From: Opisthocomus hoazin
Taxonomy: Eukaryota; Chordata; Aves; Opisthocomiformes; Opisthocomidae
Reading direction: 5' to 3'
DNA length: 64,000 bases
NCBI RefSeq assembly: GCF_030867145.1
Contig: NC_134414.1
Location: 125,748,465-125,812,464, forward strand
The position numbers and the translations under genes are program-made. Positions 14,768-25,389 of the stretch are shown one piece after another; the stretch's first letter is position 1; each line of letters begins with the position of its first letter. The notes under the pieces were generated by a model that was given only the letters and a program-made list of their open reading frames with translations, was not told the origin of the DNA and did no database searches.

Positions 14768-17700
14768 CAGAGAAGTTGTACAGCTAATTACAGATTTGCT
14801 CCAGAGTCTTGCTGCCTTGTCACAGTCCCAGTGGCTACAATCTCACGAAGGCTTGTCCACTTAACATATAAACAACCTTTGTATTTCCTCTATTTTTCAA
14901 GCACTGCTTTTATGCCATCTTCTTTGTAGCAGGAAAACTGCAGCTGACTTGTTTATATTTGCATCAGACACAAGGGCCTCAAGGTAGTTTCTTAACAAAT
15001 CCTTCATAAGCCTGCGAGCATACCTGCCAACCTTGACAGGGGAAATATGGCATGCAAAGTACAACGGGTCCGTAGGGAAAGAACACCGAGCAAAGGACCT
15101 CCCGACACAGACAGGAGATAATGTTTTCAGCATGTAGACTCAGAACAACAGGGACTGCTACAAGGTAAGAGCAGTTAGGAAGTATTTAAGTCTAACATAT
15201 GTATTGACATCCTTTAATGGAGTAGGTTTGCGAGACAAATGTGTTATAATATTGGTCCTGGGAAATAGCTACGAGTTGAAAGGAGTTGACAGGCCTGTAT
15301 GCAAGGCTCAACAGACTCATCCTTCCTGGAAGTAGAAAAGTGAAACAAAGCAAGATTAAAGATGACTCTAGATCCAAATGTGATAATAGCCAAGACAGCT
15401 CTTCTACAGTAGAGGCAGCAACAGCTCCAATCCAATTAAATTAAGTCAATGAACTGATGCCAAACTTCACTTTTGCTGCAGTTTGCATGGATTCTTGAAA
15501 GAAAACAACCACGTAAGTTTTACTGGTTTCCCACCCTCAGGTAAACTTACTCGGTTGGCATTCATTATGGACTTTGCATTTTAGTGTAAGTATAATCAGA
15601 CCTTTTGGGAGAGGTGAAAAAATAAGTTATTCAACCGAATAGATATTACAGAACAGAGAAATACCTCCTACCCAAAACCCCTGAGAGACAAAATGTTAAC
15701 ACTGGTCATGTACATCCCGATCTGAGTACAAGAGCAAAAGTTCAAAGAAATCATCATAGACTTGTCATTACAGAATATGAGTTAAAGACAGAAAGGGGAA
15801 AGAATCACTTCTCACTCTTATGTCATTACGCTCACTGAACAAACACAAGGCATAAAATGTAAAGAGGCACTAACACAGTGATATTCTGATACTACTTGTA
15901 ACATTTGCTAACTTCTTCTTCCAGGACAGGCCATGACCAAACTGTCTGTGCTTAGGGCTGGCTTCTTCACATGTATTAACGCTCTAACCAAATTATTTCA
16001 AAAAGCAAGTACACAAAGGAAAAAGATGAGGTATACATTTTACTGATTTGGAAGTACCATTGCAGTTTTTAAGGAAAAACTTCATGCTTACTTTTACATG
16101 CTGTCCTCTCTTCCTAAAGTATCCTCTTTGCAACACCGTGTCACATAATTTGAGTTAAACACAGACATATAGGCTGTTAGAGATGAGTTGGTATGATGGC
16201 ATTTCTAAGTTCTGCCTGCACCACTGTTGCTACTGCAAAAATTCACACCCACTCATGCCTAGTCCTGCTTAATTCATCACAACAATGATCAATTGCAGGT
16301 ATTCTAACAAAACTCTACCTTTTCTTTTCCACAATGTTTTCATTAAAATCCCCTACGGCAGGTCAAATGCACTTTCCCTTTCACCATCAGCAATAGCAGT
16401 TGTGTATCTGAAGTAGCCAAGATAGCAGGAGGGAGAGCTGCCTTATAGAACTAACTGAAACTCTGTCCATTTTTAGCGTTGACATTTTCAAAGTGCTGAA
16501 ATGATTTTGAAAGCCTAAGTCTCCAAGGAAGTGAATATGACTTTGACATGTATGTTGCTTAGCCACTGTTAACCTTCCTCCATTTCAGACAGACTAAAGG
16601 TATCAGATAAAGAGTGAGAGTTCTCGATTTCCTTTTAATGTAGGATTCAACAGAGGATGTGCTTTCTTAGAAAGCTTTTTATATGCTCCTTGTTTTATAG
16701 CCTGTTTCAGAAATAGCAATTTTGCCACCTTCTATTCTTTAACGAAAAAAAAAAAAAGAAAAAGAAAAAGAAACTTCGGTAGGCTGAAGATTTTTAAGAT
16801 ATTTCTCCCCAGCATAGGTTTTTCTTTTTCTTACAAATGTTGTATTTATTCAAAATATATAAAAGAAATCAACAATCCAACAGGTTCAACTAAACAGACA
16901 AAACGAAACACATCCCAATGCATTTAATGAGCTTCCACTTCCTTATCTCTGATCCCATGAAGTTAATCACACTTCAGCTACCTGTAAGTATCTTCCAGGC
17001 AGAAGAGTCTAAACTAAAAGGCTCTGCATGTGTGTACATGCGTGTGCAGTGTGAATGTAGCGTGAAGCTTTTTTTTTTAAATACTGTTCGGACTTTTTTT
17101 CCCCAGAAACACAGATATTTCCTCCTGGCATCAAAGAAAGCTTATATAGTCATATCTAGTCCAATCTTGAATCTCTGCAAAGAGTCACCGTCAAACACTT
17201 CAGAGGAAAGCATGGATCAATTCAGCAGAGCTGGCAAAGAGTAACTTTGCCATGTCATCTTCCATATAGTTCTCCAAGAGACTGTCAAACGCATGAGGAT
17301 AAAACAACTCATCCAAAACTGGTCACCAGTAACGACAATTCTGTCTGTTCTGAGTCACAGCTCAGTACACCCTCATTCTCAGACACATTGCGTGAAAACA
17401 AGCTTCCAGTTGACATACAGGCATTGCATTTCAACGTCCTGAAATTGGAGTTTCCCATGTTTAATGCTAAATGCTTTTTTTTTTAATGTTTGCACAGCAT
17501 GTGAAGCTCCATATCTACAAATTTAAGCAAATCAGACCATAGAAAGGGGACAAACCCAGCAGTTCAGAGTTCAGTTTTGTTCCCGAGACTCTTTTTTTCA
17601 CTTTAAGCCAGTGATTCAAGATTTCTGATATTTGAAAACACTTGGAAATAACTGACAAATTAATAGTCCAGTCATCATGATAATTATCTTAATATTCTAT

Positions 17701-18989
17701 TTACTAGTTCTTCCAAATAGTTGGAATACTTCCAAACAGTATTTTGGTTCCAGCATGGGAAATTTGTGGCTCAAAATCCATCTTATGTGCATTTTTCTAT
17801 TTACCAGTATGTGTAATACTCATTCCAATCATAGGCCCTGTGTACTTCTTTAACTATAGTAATTAAAATTATCAGACTTTATGCTAGATTTATTTTTCTC
17901 TTTAGCTGAACACATCTCTTCTCCTCTTCCTCCTCAGACCTCCTTTGTTGTCAGAATTAGTATCTATTTCCCCTTTCCAAAAAAAAAATACACTTCTGCT
18001 GCAAATCAGCTCCAAAAGCCACAAAATGTTGCCTTCCTTTAAGCAGCAGAGCAGCCTTCAGAAAGTGAACTTTGATAATGTCCCCTTTTGACATCCCCTG
18101 TCTCTGCAACCCCACAGCTGTAAAAGCTTTTCCAAAACACTTTCTCTTCTGCATTGGGAGCCAATTTGTATGACGCAACTTCAAGAAAAATAAAACACGC
18201 CCTTTGTCTTTCTCGGTTCAAGCATCAATAATTTAAAAAAGCAGCAGCATATCTCAGATGAGTTTAGATGTTAGAGCATTCTGTATTCTCAAAAAACAAA
18301 ATGTAAAGGAGACAGGCTTTTGCCAGAATCCCAGACATTTATGAGTTTTTATTTAAGAACGAACATTTTATATCTTTTTTGTTTAACAACTTTCACTTAT
18401 TTTAATCTTTGACATCTGTGGAGTTCACAGTACACTGCAAACTGCCACTGGACATCTGCTAGGGAGGGCAGAAATAATTTGCAGGCTATCGACAGCTGCT
18501 CTGTGTTGCAAGACTATCTTTTAAGAGAGGACATGGGAAGAAAAATTGTGTCAACAAGCTTTCCTCATCTTCCCTCTCTGCTATTAAAGCATTGTACATT
18601 CTCAGCAAAAATAATGAATCCTCTCATTAAAAAGTAGCCTCATAATTAAAAAAAATAAATTCCCAGGTTAGCCAGCTTCTGGAAACTGGTGGAGTCAGTC
18701 AGACCTTTGCAAAGTAAACAAATGCTACTGGGCCAAGCTTGGCTTTTGTTTCTCTAAGACCTATGTGGCTCACATGTATCCATGAATTTATCTTCACATT
18801 TTTTTCTGAGTAGAACACATAATTCTCAGTACACAGATGGAAAAATCAGACTTGAGACCTGGAGACTTTGAGGACAAAACAGCAAATTTGTTTCAGTAAG
18901 TCTTAACTCTGTTTTCAAATAAGTCAGTAGGAATTTTTGATTCTGATAGCAAAGTTAGGTGTACACTAAGTGCTTCTAAAAATCACAGC

Positions 18990-19095
18990 TGAGGCAAATT
19001 GCTCATAGGAAATCAATAGAACAACTAGGACCTAAACTCTCAATTCTGACCTCCTGAAGTTCAGGCTAGTGCTATAGCCACACCACCACCCTCTC
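18990..19095 (+). repeat. Ancient L2/MIR-like 3' end
   Basis: The run contains, in order, 'gaggcaaattgctcatagg', 'aactaggacctaaactctc', 'ctgacctcctgaagttcagg' and 'gtgctatagccacaccacc'. This order (loss of a 'gaggtaaattgctcaagg' box, then 'tagaactaggac', 'gacctcctga', 'cagtgctatagccacta') is the shared 3' end of old amniote LINE/SINE families. Family assignment is from remembered consensus shape, not from a search. Confidence 0.5.
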
Positions 19096-20660
19096 CACAA
19101 AGCCACGGTGGTGGTTTATAGGTGCTTTACAATGAATGACACTATGGCGCACAGTTCAGGACTCGTGACGTAGCTCTACATGAAACTCTATCAGCACTTC
19201 AATTCAAGCTTTGCGTTCTCTTGAGAACCACGTAGGAATATAAATCCCAGTGTAACAGTTCAAGTCAACTTTGCATCTATAATTAAAAAAAAAAAAGACT
19301 ACTTACATATTAAAACCAACAAACCAACCTCTGAACATACCAAGATGGGGAAAACCAACCAGCCAAAATCAGTTAACTCATACATGTCCTAGATAACTAC
19401 TGTTTCACAAGCGTGGCTGTAAAGGACTGGATGCAAGTGGACTGCTTGTACATTTAGGTGATGCTAATATCCTTCAGAATGGTGGTGTTTGTCTGTTCAA
19501 TTACTGTGTCACCCCAACGCAGCACAGCTACTTAAACCAGCACATTCATCAGGAGATACTCTTCGATGTCATGACACTAACTAAAGGCAAGTGTACTTCA
19601 ACAAGCTGGATACACTTTTGCATACATCCAGTCAGGGAAAGAGTTCGCAAATCTATGCATAACCCAATTCCAGATGTCTGACTGCAGCAAGCACTAAGTG
19701 AAGAGTGTATTGTACAGTAAGGCTAGGTGATCTGTCACCTGCAGTGCAGTCTGCTGAATTACTTAGTCTCCACTGGCACATAACTCACAACTACACTCTA
19801 AGAGTTTTAGTTAAACTGCAGACTTCCCATTTCGGTCCTCTAGAAACCCTGTTGTCTCATTAAGCTGGGTATGTGACTGCTCTCCAGCATGCATTACTGC
19901 GAAGAAGGGAAATATCTCAAATGAAGACATCAGCCTGTCAAGCAGCTCCATTTCCAGTATGCACACGCTGAATGCTGCTACGAATCCAAATCTCTCAATG
20001 CATAACCAGCAGGGTTTACTGCTACTAAAATACGGCTTATACATTGCACATCTTCTTTAAATAGGGTCAAGGATGATGGTTTCTGGGGGCACCAGGCACC
20101 TTACCAGGGTTTAAAATCTTTCTCAATAAGAACACCAGCTAAAATATCCAAAGAATCAATAATAAATTTTTTGTTTGTTTGTACCTTGCTAATTGAGTCA
20201 GTCTCAATCCAAACAGATGCTTTCCAAAAGGGACTTTTCTTAGCCTCTGGTGCTGCAGACTGCTGTGTAATGTACTAACCCACTGATCCATGCTGTCTTC
20301 AATTTTCTTTGATGCTTCCTATTTTTCAAATGCTGAAGCATAATGTTAACCTTGCAAGTGTAACGTCTATTTCTAACACAGCTACCTCTTGCAATTTATT
20401 TGGGCAAATTTCCCAAAGACAGTACTTTACACATGGAGACCTTCTACTTGCACATCTTGCCTAAAATAAATAAATAGATATAGATAAATGTCAATCTTTA
20501 TATATCATTTTGAAGACAGGTCACACCATCTCATCAGCTAGAGACTACATCAATGGTTGTGACTTACACTTTACAAGACATTTTCCAAACCTCAAGTGAG
20601 AGCCACACTACACATGGAAAATAGTGTGTGCACAAAATCTACATTGTATATCTACAAAAT

Positions 20661-20724
20661 GGGCCATATCCCACAGCCATTAAAATTGATGGGAGTTTTG
20701 CCATTCACTTCAATGGGATCAGCA
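20661..20724. repeat. Old palindromic MITE-like repeat, copy 3
   Basis: It reads gggccatatcccacagcc, then 'ttgatgggagttttgccatt', then 'cacttcaatgggatcagcag'. This is the well-known amniote repeat core in which 'ccattgacttcaatggga' surrounds 'gttttgcc', with a gggcctgatc-like end. The 3' arm is degraded (gatcagcagc instead of gatcaggccc). Confidence 0.5.
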
Positions 20725-22529
20725 GCAGTATATAAAGATGAATTGGCTATAAGCGCTCACTCTGGCGCTTTATGGGCGTGACAATATAAAAGCCCCGTGT
20801 GAAGTAATGAAATGAATTATAACAGTGCTGGGTATGTCAGTCTTCCTTCTTCTACCTTCAGTTGCTGTATCAGGAACATTAAGCATTTCCCTGGGTAGCC
20901 ACAGAATCATAAAAATTACAGATAAAAAAGTACTATTAAGTGTACTTCCTGACAACAGAAAATTATTCCTCCCTGTACCTTTTCTAATCCTCTGCACAGT
21001 CTACTTTTACACCACCCAAATGTTCTGGCATCTTGTCCTCCCTGTAAAGAATTAATCCATTAACTACTTAATCACACACTCAGCCAAGCTAGATTTTTTC
21101 CTAGAAAATAAATCAACAAAGCAAAAAAACCTACCAACAAAACCATGATACATCAATCTGATTTTCCTCTTATCATCTTATTTCACTTTGGGACAATTAG
21201 AAAAATACTTTTTGAGAACTCTGTCAGTTACATATTTCTCCACTTTCCATAGACCATCACATCCAAATGCAGGCTGTAGTAGCTGTAGGGAGGCGAACTG
21301 ATAATTTTCTTCTCTGAATTTTGAGTAACATAATTCCAGAACTGTTTTCCAGTGGAGGCAAGAAACTCAAAATCTTTGAGGTAAAATTTTAGCAGTTTAT
21401 GTCAGGCATATTGGAGATTTACCTAAGCTGGGAACTGGCACTGGTGATACAGGAGACCCTTTTCAATAATACATTCATCAGACACACACAACACCAAACC
21501 CCTTGGTGCCATCAGTCCCTGTTTTGTCAGCCAGATTGAAAGAGGAGTTTGGGGACACAGTTGTTTCTGGGAAAAATCTAATGAAATATTCAGTCTAGAA
21601 ACCACCATTTAATTCTCAGTACTACACACATGCTTGTCTTACAGTTCTTAATAAGACTGAAATACGTAAAAACTGAAGCTATCATTCTGTTGTTACTTTT
21701 ACGCTGTTCCTTGCCCATCAACTCTCTACTGTCTTATCACACTTCTGGGCTTTACCCTATTTTAGGTAGGGCAGAGAGCACCAGCCTCCTTCCCCTTTTA
21801 GGGTAGGATGTTTAATAAGCACTGAGTACTCTAAAAAGAAGGGAAAAAGTGCATCTAAAATATACGCTACATTTTTATGCACCTTCAAATCAAGTGACCG
21901 CGAGCAGGTAAAGATGTTAGAAGAACACTTAGTCAGACGGAAAGTTTTGCCTTGTTAGTCTGTGCCATACTGAAGTATATAGAAAGATGGTTTGAAAGCT
22001 GTTCTCTCACAGATTCTCACTGAAGCAGGACATGTGCCTCTAGAGATCTCCCCAGTAGCAAAGACAGTTACGTGATACAAAGGGAGAATCAGGAGGAGTT
22101 GTGTCAGGGCCCGTACCCGACACAGGTGCTGCCATACAAGTATTACACCTGAATAGCACGGGTGACCGAGACACAGCAAGAGTTAACCCAAATCTTGTTT
22201 GGACCACTGTGAGAGCTACTCTGGTGCAGCATGTAAAAGAGCCTCTTGCCTACTTTGACTGCTTTGTTTGATGAGTCTTGTCAGAAACAAGGTCAGGCCA
22301 AACTGTTATGGTCATTAAAGTTGAAAGCCATATGTCAGGAGAGCATCATTTTGTAAAGAACAATGTAAGAATGTCACTAATCAGCTGAAGCGCTAGCCTC
22401 ATTCTAATTTGGGTAGCTGTGCTGCCTTCTAGTGCTTCTATCAACTTGGGAATAAGCCAGGCCAGCCAGAGCAATGGCAGATGATCCTTAGCTGCCTCCC
22501 AAGATGAGAGCCAGAAGACCAACCACCTG

Positions 22530-23260
22530 AAGTGTATGTATACCAATGCATGCAGCCTGGGGAACACACAAGAGGAACAGGAGCTCCCTGCCCAGTCAGA
22601 AAGTTATGATATCATAGGAGCAACTGAAACATGATGGGACAGCTCACATGACTGGAGGATCGTGATGGATGGCATGCTGTTTCATAAAGACAGGCAGGAA
22701 GGAAGAGGAGGAGGAGTTGTGCTGTATGGTAAGGAGAACCTTGAAAACATAGAAGTCAACTACAGCAGTTGTGGAAGTCCTGTCAAATGCCTCTGGGTCA
22801 AGACCAGAGGTGTTGTCTCCAAGTGGGCTCTTACAGTAGGCATCTGCTACTGACCTCCAAACCAAGACGATATGGCCCATGAAGCAATATTTATGTCACT
22901 TAAGCAATCTTTGGGTCAACGGAACCTGGGTCGTATGGGTGACTTCAACTACCTAGACATTTGCTGGAAGAATAATACAGCAGTTCAGGTTGTCCATCAG
23001 GTTACTCGAATGTGTAGAGGACTGCTTCCTCATACAAATGTCAGATGTGCCAACCTGGAATGAGTCACTGCTGGGATTGCTACTCACAAACCAAGAAAAT
23101 CTGCTTTGCAATATCTCGGTCAGTGATAGGTTTGGCTACAGTTATCACAATACTGTGGAGTTTGGAATCCTTCTAAGCAAACTGAAGGTTAGGACTAAGA
23201 CAAAGGTTTTAGATTCTAGAAGATCAAACTTCAGCTCCTCAGAGCTCAGTTGAGATGGAT
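22530..23260 (+). pseudogene. CR1 ORF2 endonuclease domain, degenerate
   Basis: This is the apurinic-type endonuclease portion of the CR1 ORF2 relic. Visible blocks are an ITET-like segment (IGATET, followed by a stop in place of W), DSSHDW, GGGVVLYGKENLE, the MGDFN block near 22938, LDICWKNNT and a LLLTNQENLL block in a shifted frame near 23070. The first parts share one frame (starts at 22662 and 22872) and the later part (from 22990) lies in another, so at least one frameshift occurred near 22990-23060. An in-frame stop interrupts the conserved TETWWD block. No function is expected. Confidence 0.8.
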
Positions 23261-24120
23261 TCTGTGGAAAGATTCCATGGAAGATAAAGGAGCTAGTAAG
23301 TGCTGGGAGTTTTTCAAGAACGCTCTCCTGGAAGCACAAAACTAGATTATCACCTTCAAAGGTAAAGGGAAGTAGGCAGAGCAAGAGACCCCCTTGGCTT
23401 AAATGTGATCTCCTGAGTCTGCTCAAAACCAAAAAAGAAGCATACCAGAGATGGAAAAGCAGACAAATACCCATTGAGAACTACCAGGGCATTGCCAGGG
23501 CATGCAGAGATGCAGTTAGAAAAGCAAAAGCCCAGCTTAAATTGAAATTGGCCAGAGATGTCAAAAACTACAAGAAAGGGTTCTTCAGGTACATAAAACC
23601 CAAGCAGAAACAGAAGGCAAATATTGGCCCACTGTTAAACAGGAGAGGTGAATTAGTCACCAAAACACTGAAAAGGCAAATGTTCTCAACGCTTTCTTCA
23701 CCTATGTCTTTATCAGCACTGTTGGTCCCCAGGCCTTGGGAAAAAAATTCCAGGTTGATACACGCACAGACCCACCATCAATGAAGGAAGAGTTGGTATG
23801 TGAACTATTACATGAGCTTGACGCCTACAAATCAATGGGCCCTTAACACCCAAGGGTATTAAGAGAACTGGCTGACATCATTGCAAGGCCACTCTCCATA
23901 ATCTTTGAGAAGTCATGGAGATTGGGGGGCATCCCAGAAGCCTGGAAGAAGGCTAATGTCACCCCCATCTACAAGAAGGGCTTAAAGGAGGATCCAGGAA
24001 ATTATAGGCTCAGTAGTCCAATCCCTGGGAAAGTTATGGAACAAATCCTCCTGGAGGCTATCACAAGTCAAATGAAGCACGTGATCGGGAAAAGCCAGCA
24101 CGGATTCACCAAGGGCAAAT

Positions 24121-24280
24121 GACAGAATGACAGAATGACAGGGGTTGGAAGGGACCTCTGTGGGTCATCCAGTCCAACCCCCCTGCTGAAGCAGGGTCAC
24201 CTACAGCAGGCTGCACAGGACCTTGTCCAGGCGGGTCTTGAACATCTCCAGAGAAGGAGACTCCACAACCTCCCTGGGCA
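24121..24280 (-). mobile_element. Inverted CR1 3'-end fragment nested in CR1
   Basis: Read on the minus strand, this is the last ~150 bp of a CR1 element: the gaggttgtggagtctcc block, then 'caggtgaccc'-type text, 'ggttggactggatgaccc', 'acagaggtcccttccaaccc', and a terminal microsatellite (cattctgtcattctgtc at 24121-24140). It sits head-to-tail against the surrounding plus-strand CR1. Its wording (cctctgtgggtcat on the plus strand) matches the reverse complement of the younger CR1 at 58.7-59.9 kb, so it likely belongs to the same subfamily. About 40 codons of the host CR1 RT (from GFTKGK to LVKL) are missing at the junction. Confidence 0.8.
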
Positions 24281-24299
24281 ACCACATCATGTGGTTTCC

Positions 24300-25130
24300 C
24301 ACAGCCTCTTCCTGGTGAAGCTTACATGTTATGGTCTAGACAAGAGGTCTGTGCGGTGGGTGGGGAACCGGCTGATGGGCCGAACCCAGAGGGTGGTGGT
24401 AAACAGCTCCTTTTCAAACTGGCAACTTGTCACAACTGGGGTGCCCCAGGAATCAACACTGGGCCCAGTGCTGTTTAATACCTTCATAAGTGATCTGGAT
24501 GATGAGATCAAGTGTACCCTTGCCAATGATACTAAACTGAGTGGGGAAGTGGACACTTCGGAAGGGAGAGCCACCCTGCAGGAAGACCTGGATAGGCTAG
24601 AAGAGCAGGCTAACAAGAAACTTACGAAATTCATCAAAGGTAAATGTAAGGTCTTGGACCTAGGAAAACAGAATCCAGGAGTGCAGCCAGGCTGGGATCT
24701 ACCCAGCTGTGCACCAGCTCTGTGGAAAGGGACCTGGGGGTCCTGGTGGACAGTAAGCTCAATATGAGTGAACAGTGTGCTGCTGCAGCAAAGAAAGCGA
24801 ACAGGATGCTGGGTTCCATCAACAAGCGCACTGTCAGCTGAGATAAAGAAGTCATTATCCCACTATACTTAATACTTGTCAGGCCCCACCTAGAATACTG
24901 TGCTCATTTTTGGTCCCCACTATACAAAAAACACGTGGACAGGCTGCAGAGGGTCCAGAGAAGGGCCACAAAGATGATCAAAGGACTGGGAAGCCTGCCA
25001 TATGAGCAAAGGCTGAGAGAACAGCGTTTGTGCAGTCTTGAGAAAAGAAAGTTTTGGGGACACCTTATCACCATGTTCCAGTACTTAAAGAGGGGCTACA
25101 AAGAAGGGTGGAGACGCCGTTTTTAGAAGG
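24300..25130 (+). pseudogene. CR1 ORF2 reverse transcriptase 3' half, degenerate
   Basis: Recognisable RT text resumes with SVRWVGNRL, RTQRVVVN and GVPQESTLGPVLFN, followed by the active-site block. In place of [13 protein letters not shown] it reads CTLANDTKLS (24510-24540): three residues, including the Phe of FADD, are deleted and the first catalytic Asp codon is AAT (24525-24527). Downstream a frameshift moves the frame, and the RRATKMIKGLG and SLPYEQRLREQ blocks (near 24960-25020) appear in another frame. The copy cannot encode active RT. Confidence 0.8.
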
Positions 25131-25389
25131 AGTCACATGGAGAAGACAAGGGGTAATGCGTACAAGTAACTCCTGGGAAGATTCTGATTGGACATAAGAG
25201 CAAAATTTTTCACACTGAGAACAAACAGCCATTGGAATAATCTCCCCAGGCAAGTGGGGTATTTCCCAGACACTCTTAAGATTCAGCTGGACATGGTGCT
25301 GGGCCATCTTGTCTAGACCGTGCTTTTGCCAAGAAAGGTTGGACCAGATGCTCCTTGCAGTCCCTTTCAACCTGGGATTCCATGATTCT

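Larger units (their letters stand above)
1..22459. other. Intergenic DNA, no gene recognised
   Basis: No exon with recognisable protein similarity was seen on either strand in this 22 kb. The open frames are short (up to 117 codons), AT-rich and without family resemblance. The block contains scattered A- and T-runs, an AT-rich stretch near 12960-13060, and the old repeats listed separately (2228, 14689, 18990, 20661). It lies downstream of NSUN3, where the human genome has a long gene-poor interval, so absence of genes is expected. Conserved noncoding elements could be present but cannot be seen without an alignment. Confidence 0.6.
22460..25389 (+). mobile_element. CR1 LINE retrotransposon, long decayed copy
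   Basis: The element carries most of CR1 ORF2 in sense orientation, followed by the typical 3' end (attccatgattct at 25377-25389). Translation gives an endonuclease part near 22540-23060 (MGDFN motif, SSHDW), a linker with KLARDVK near 23545, and reverse-transcriptase blocks ([12 protein letters not shown] near 23943, QHGFTKGK near 24097, RTQRVVVN and GVPQESTLGPVLFN near 24380-24480). Recognisable pieces fall in all three forward frames and several stops interrupt them, so the copy is dead. The RT interior is broken by an inverted CR1 tail at 24121-24280. The 5' limit is approximate; typical full-length CR1 is about 4.5 kb, so this copy is 5' truncated. Confidence 0.9.
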
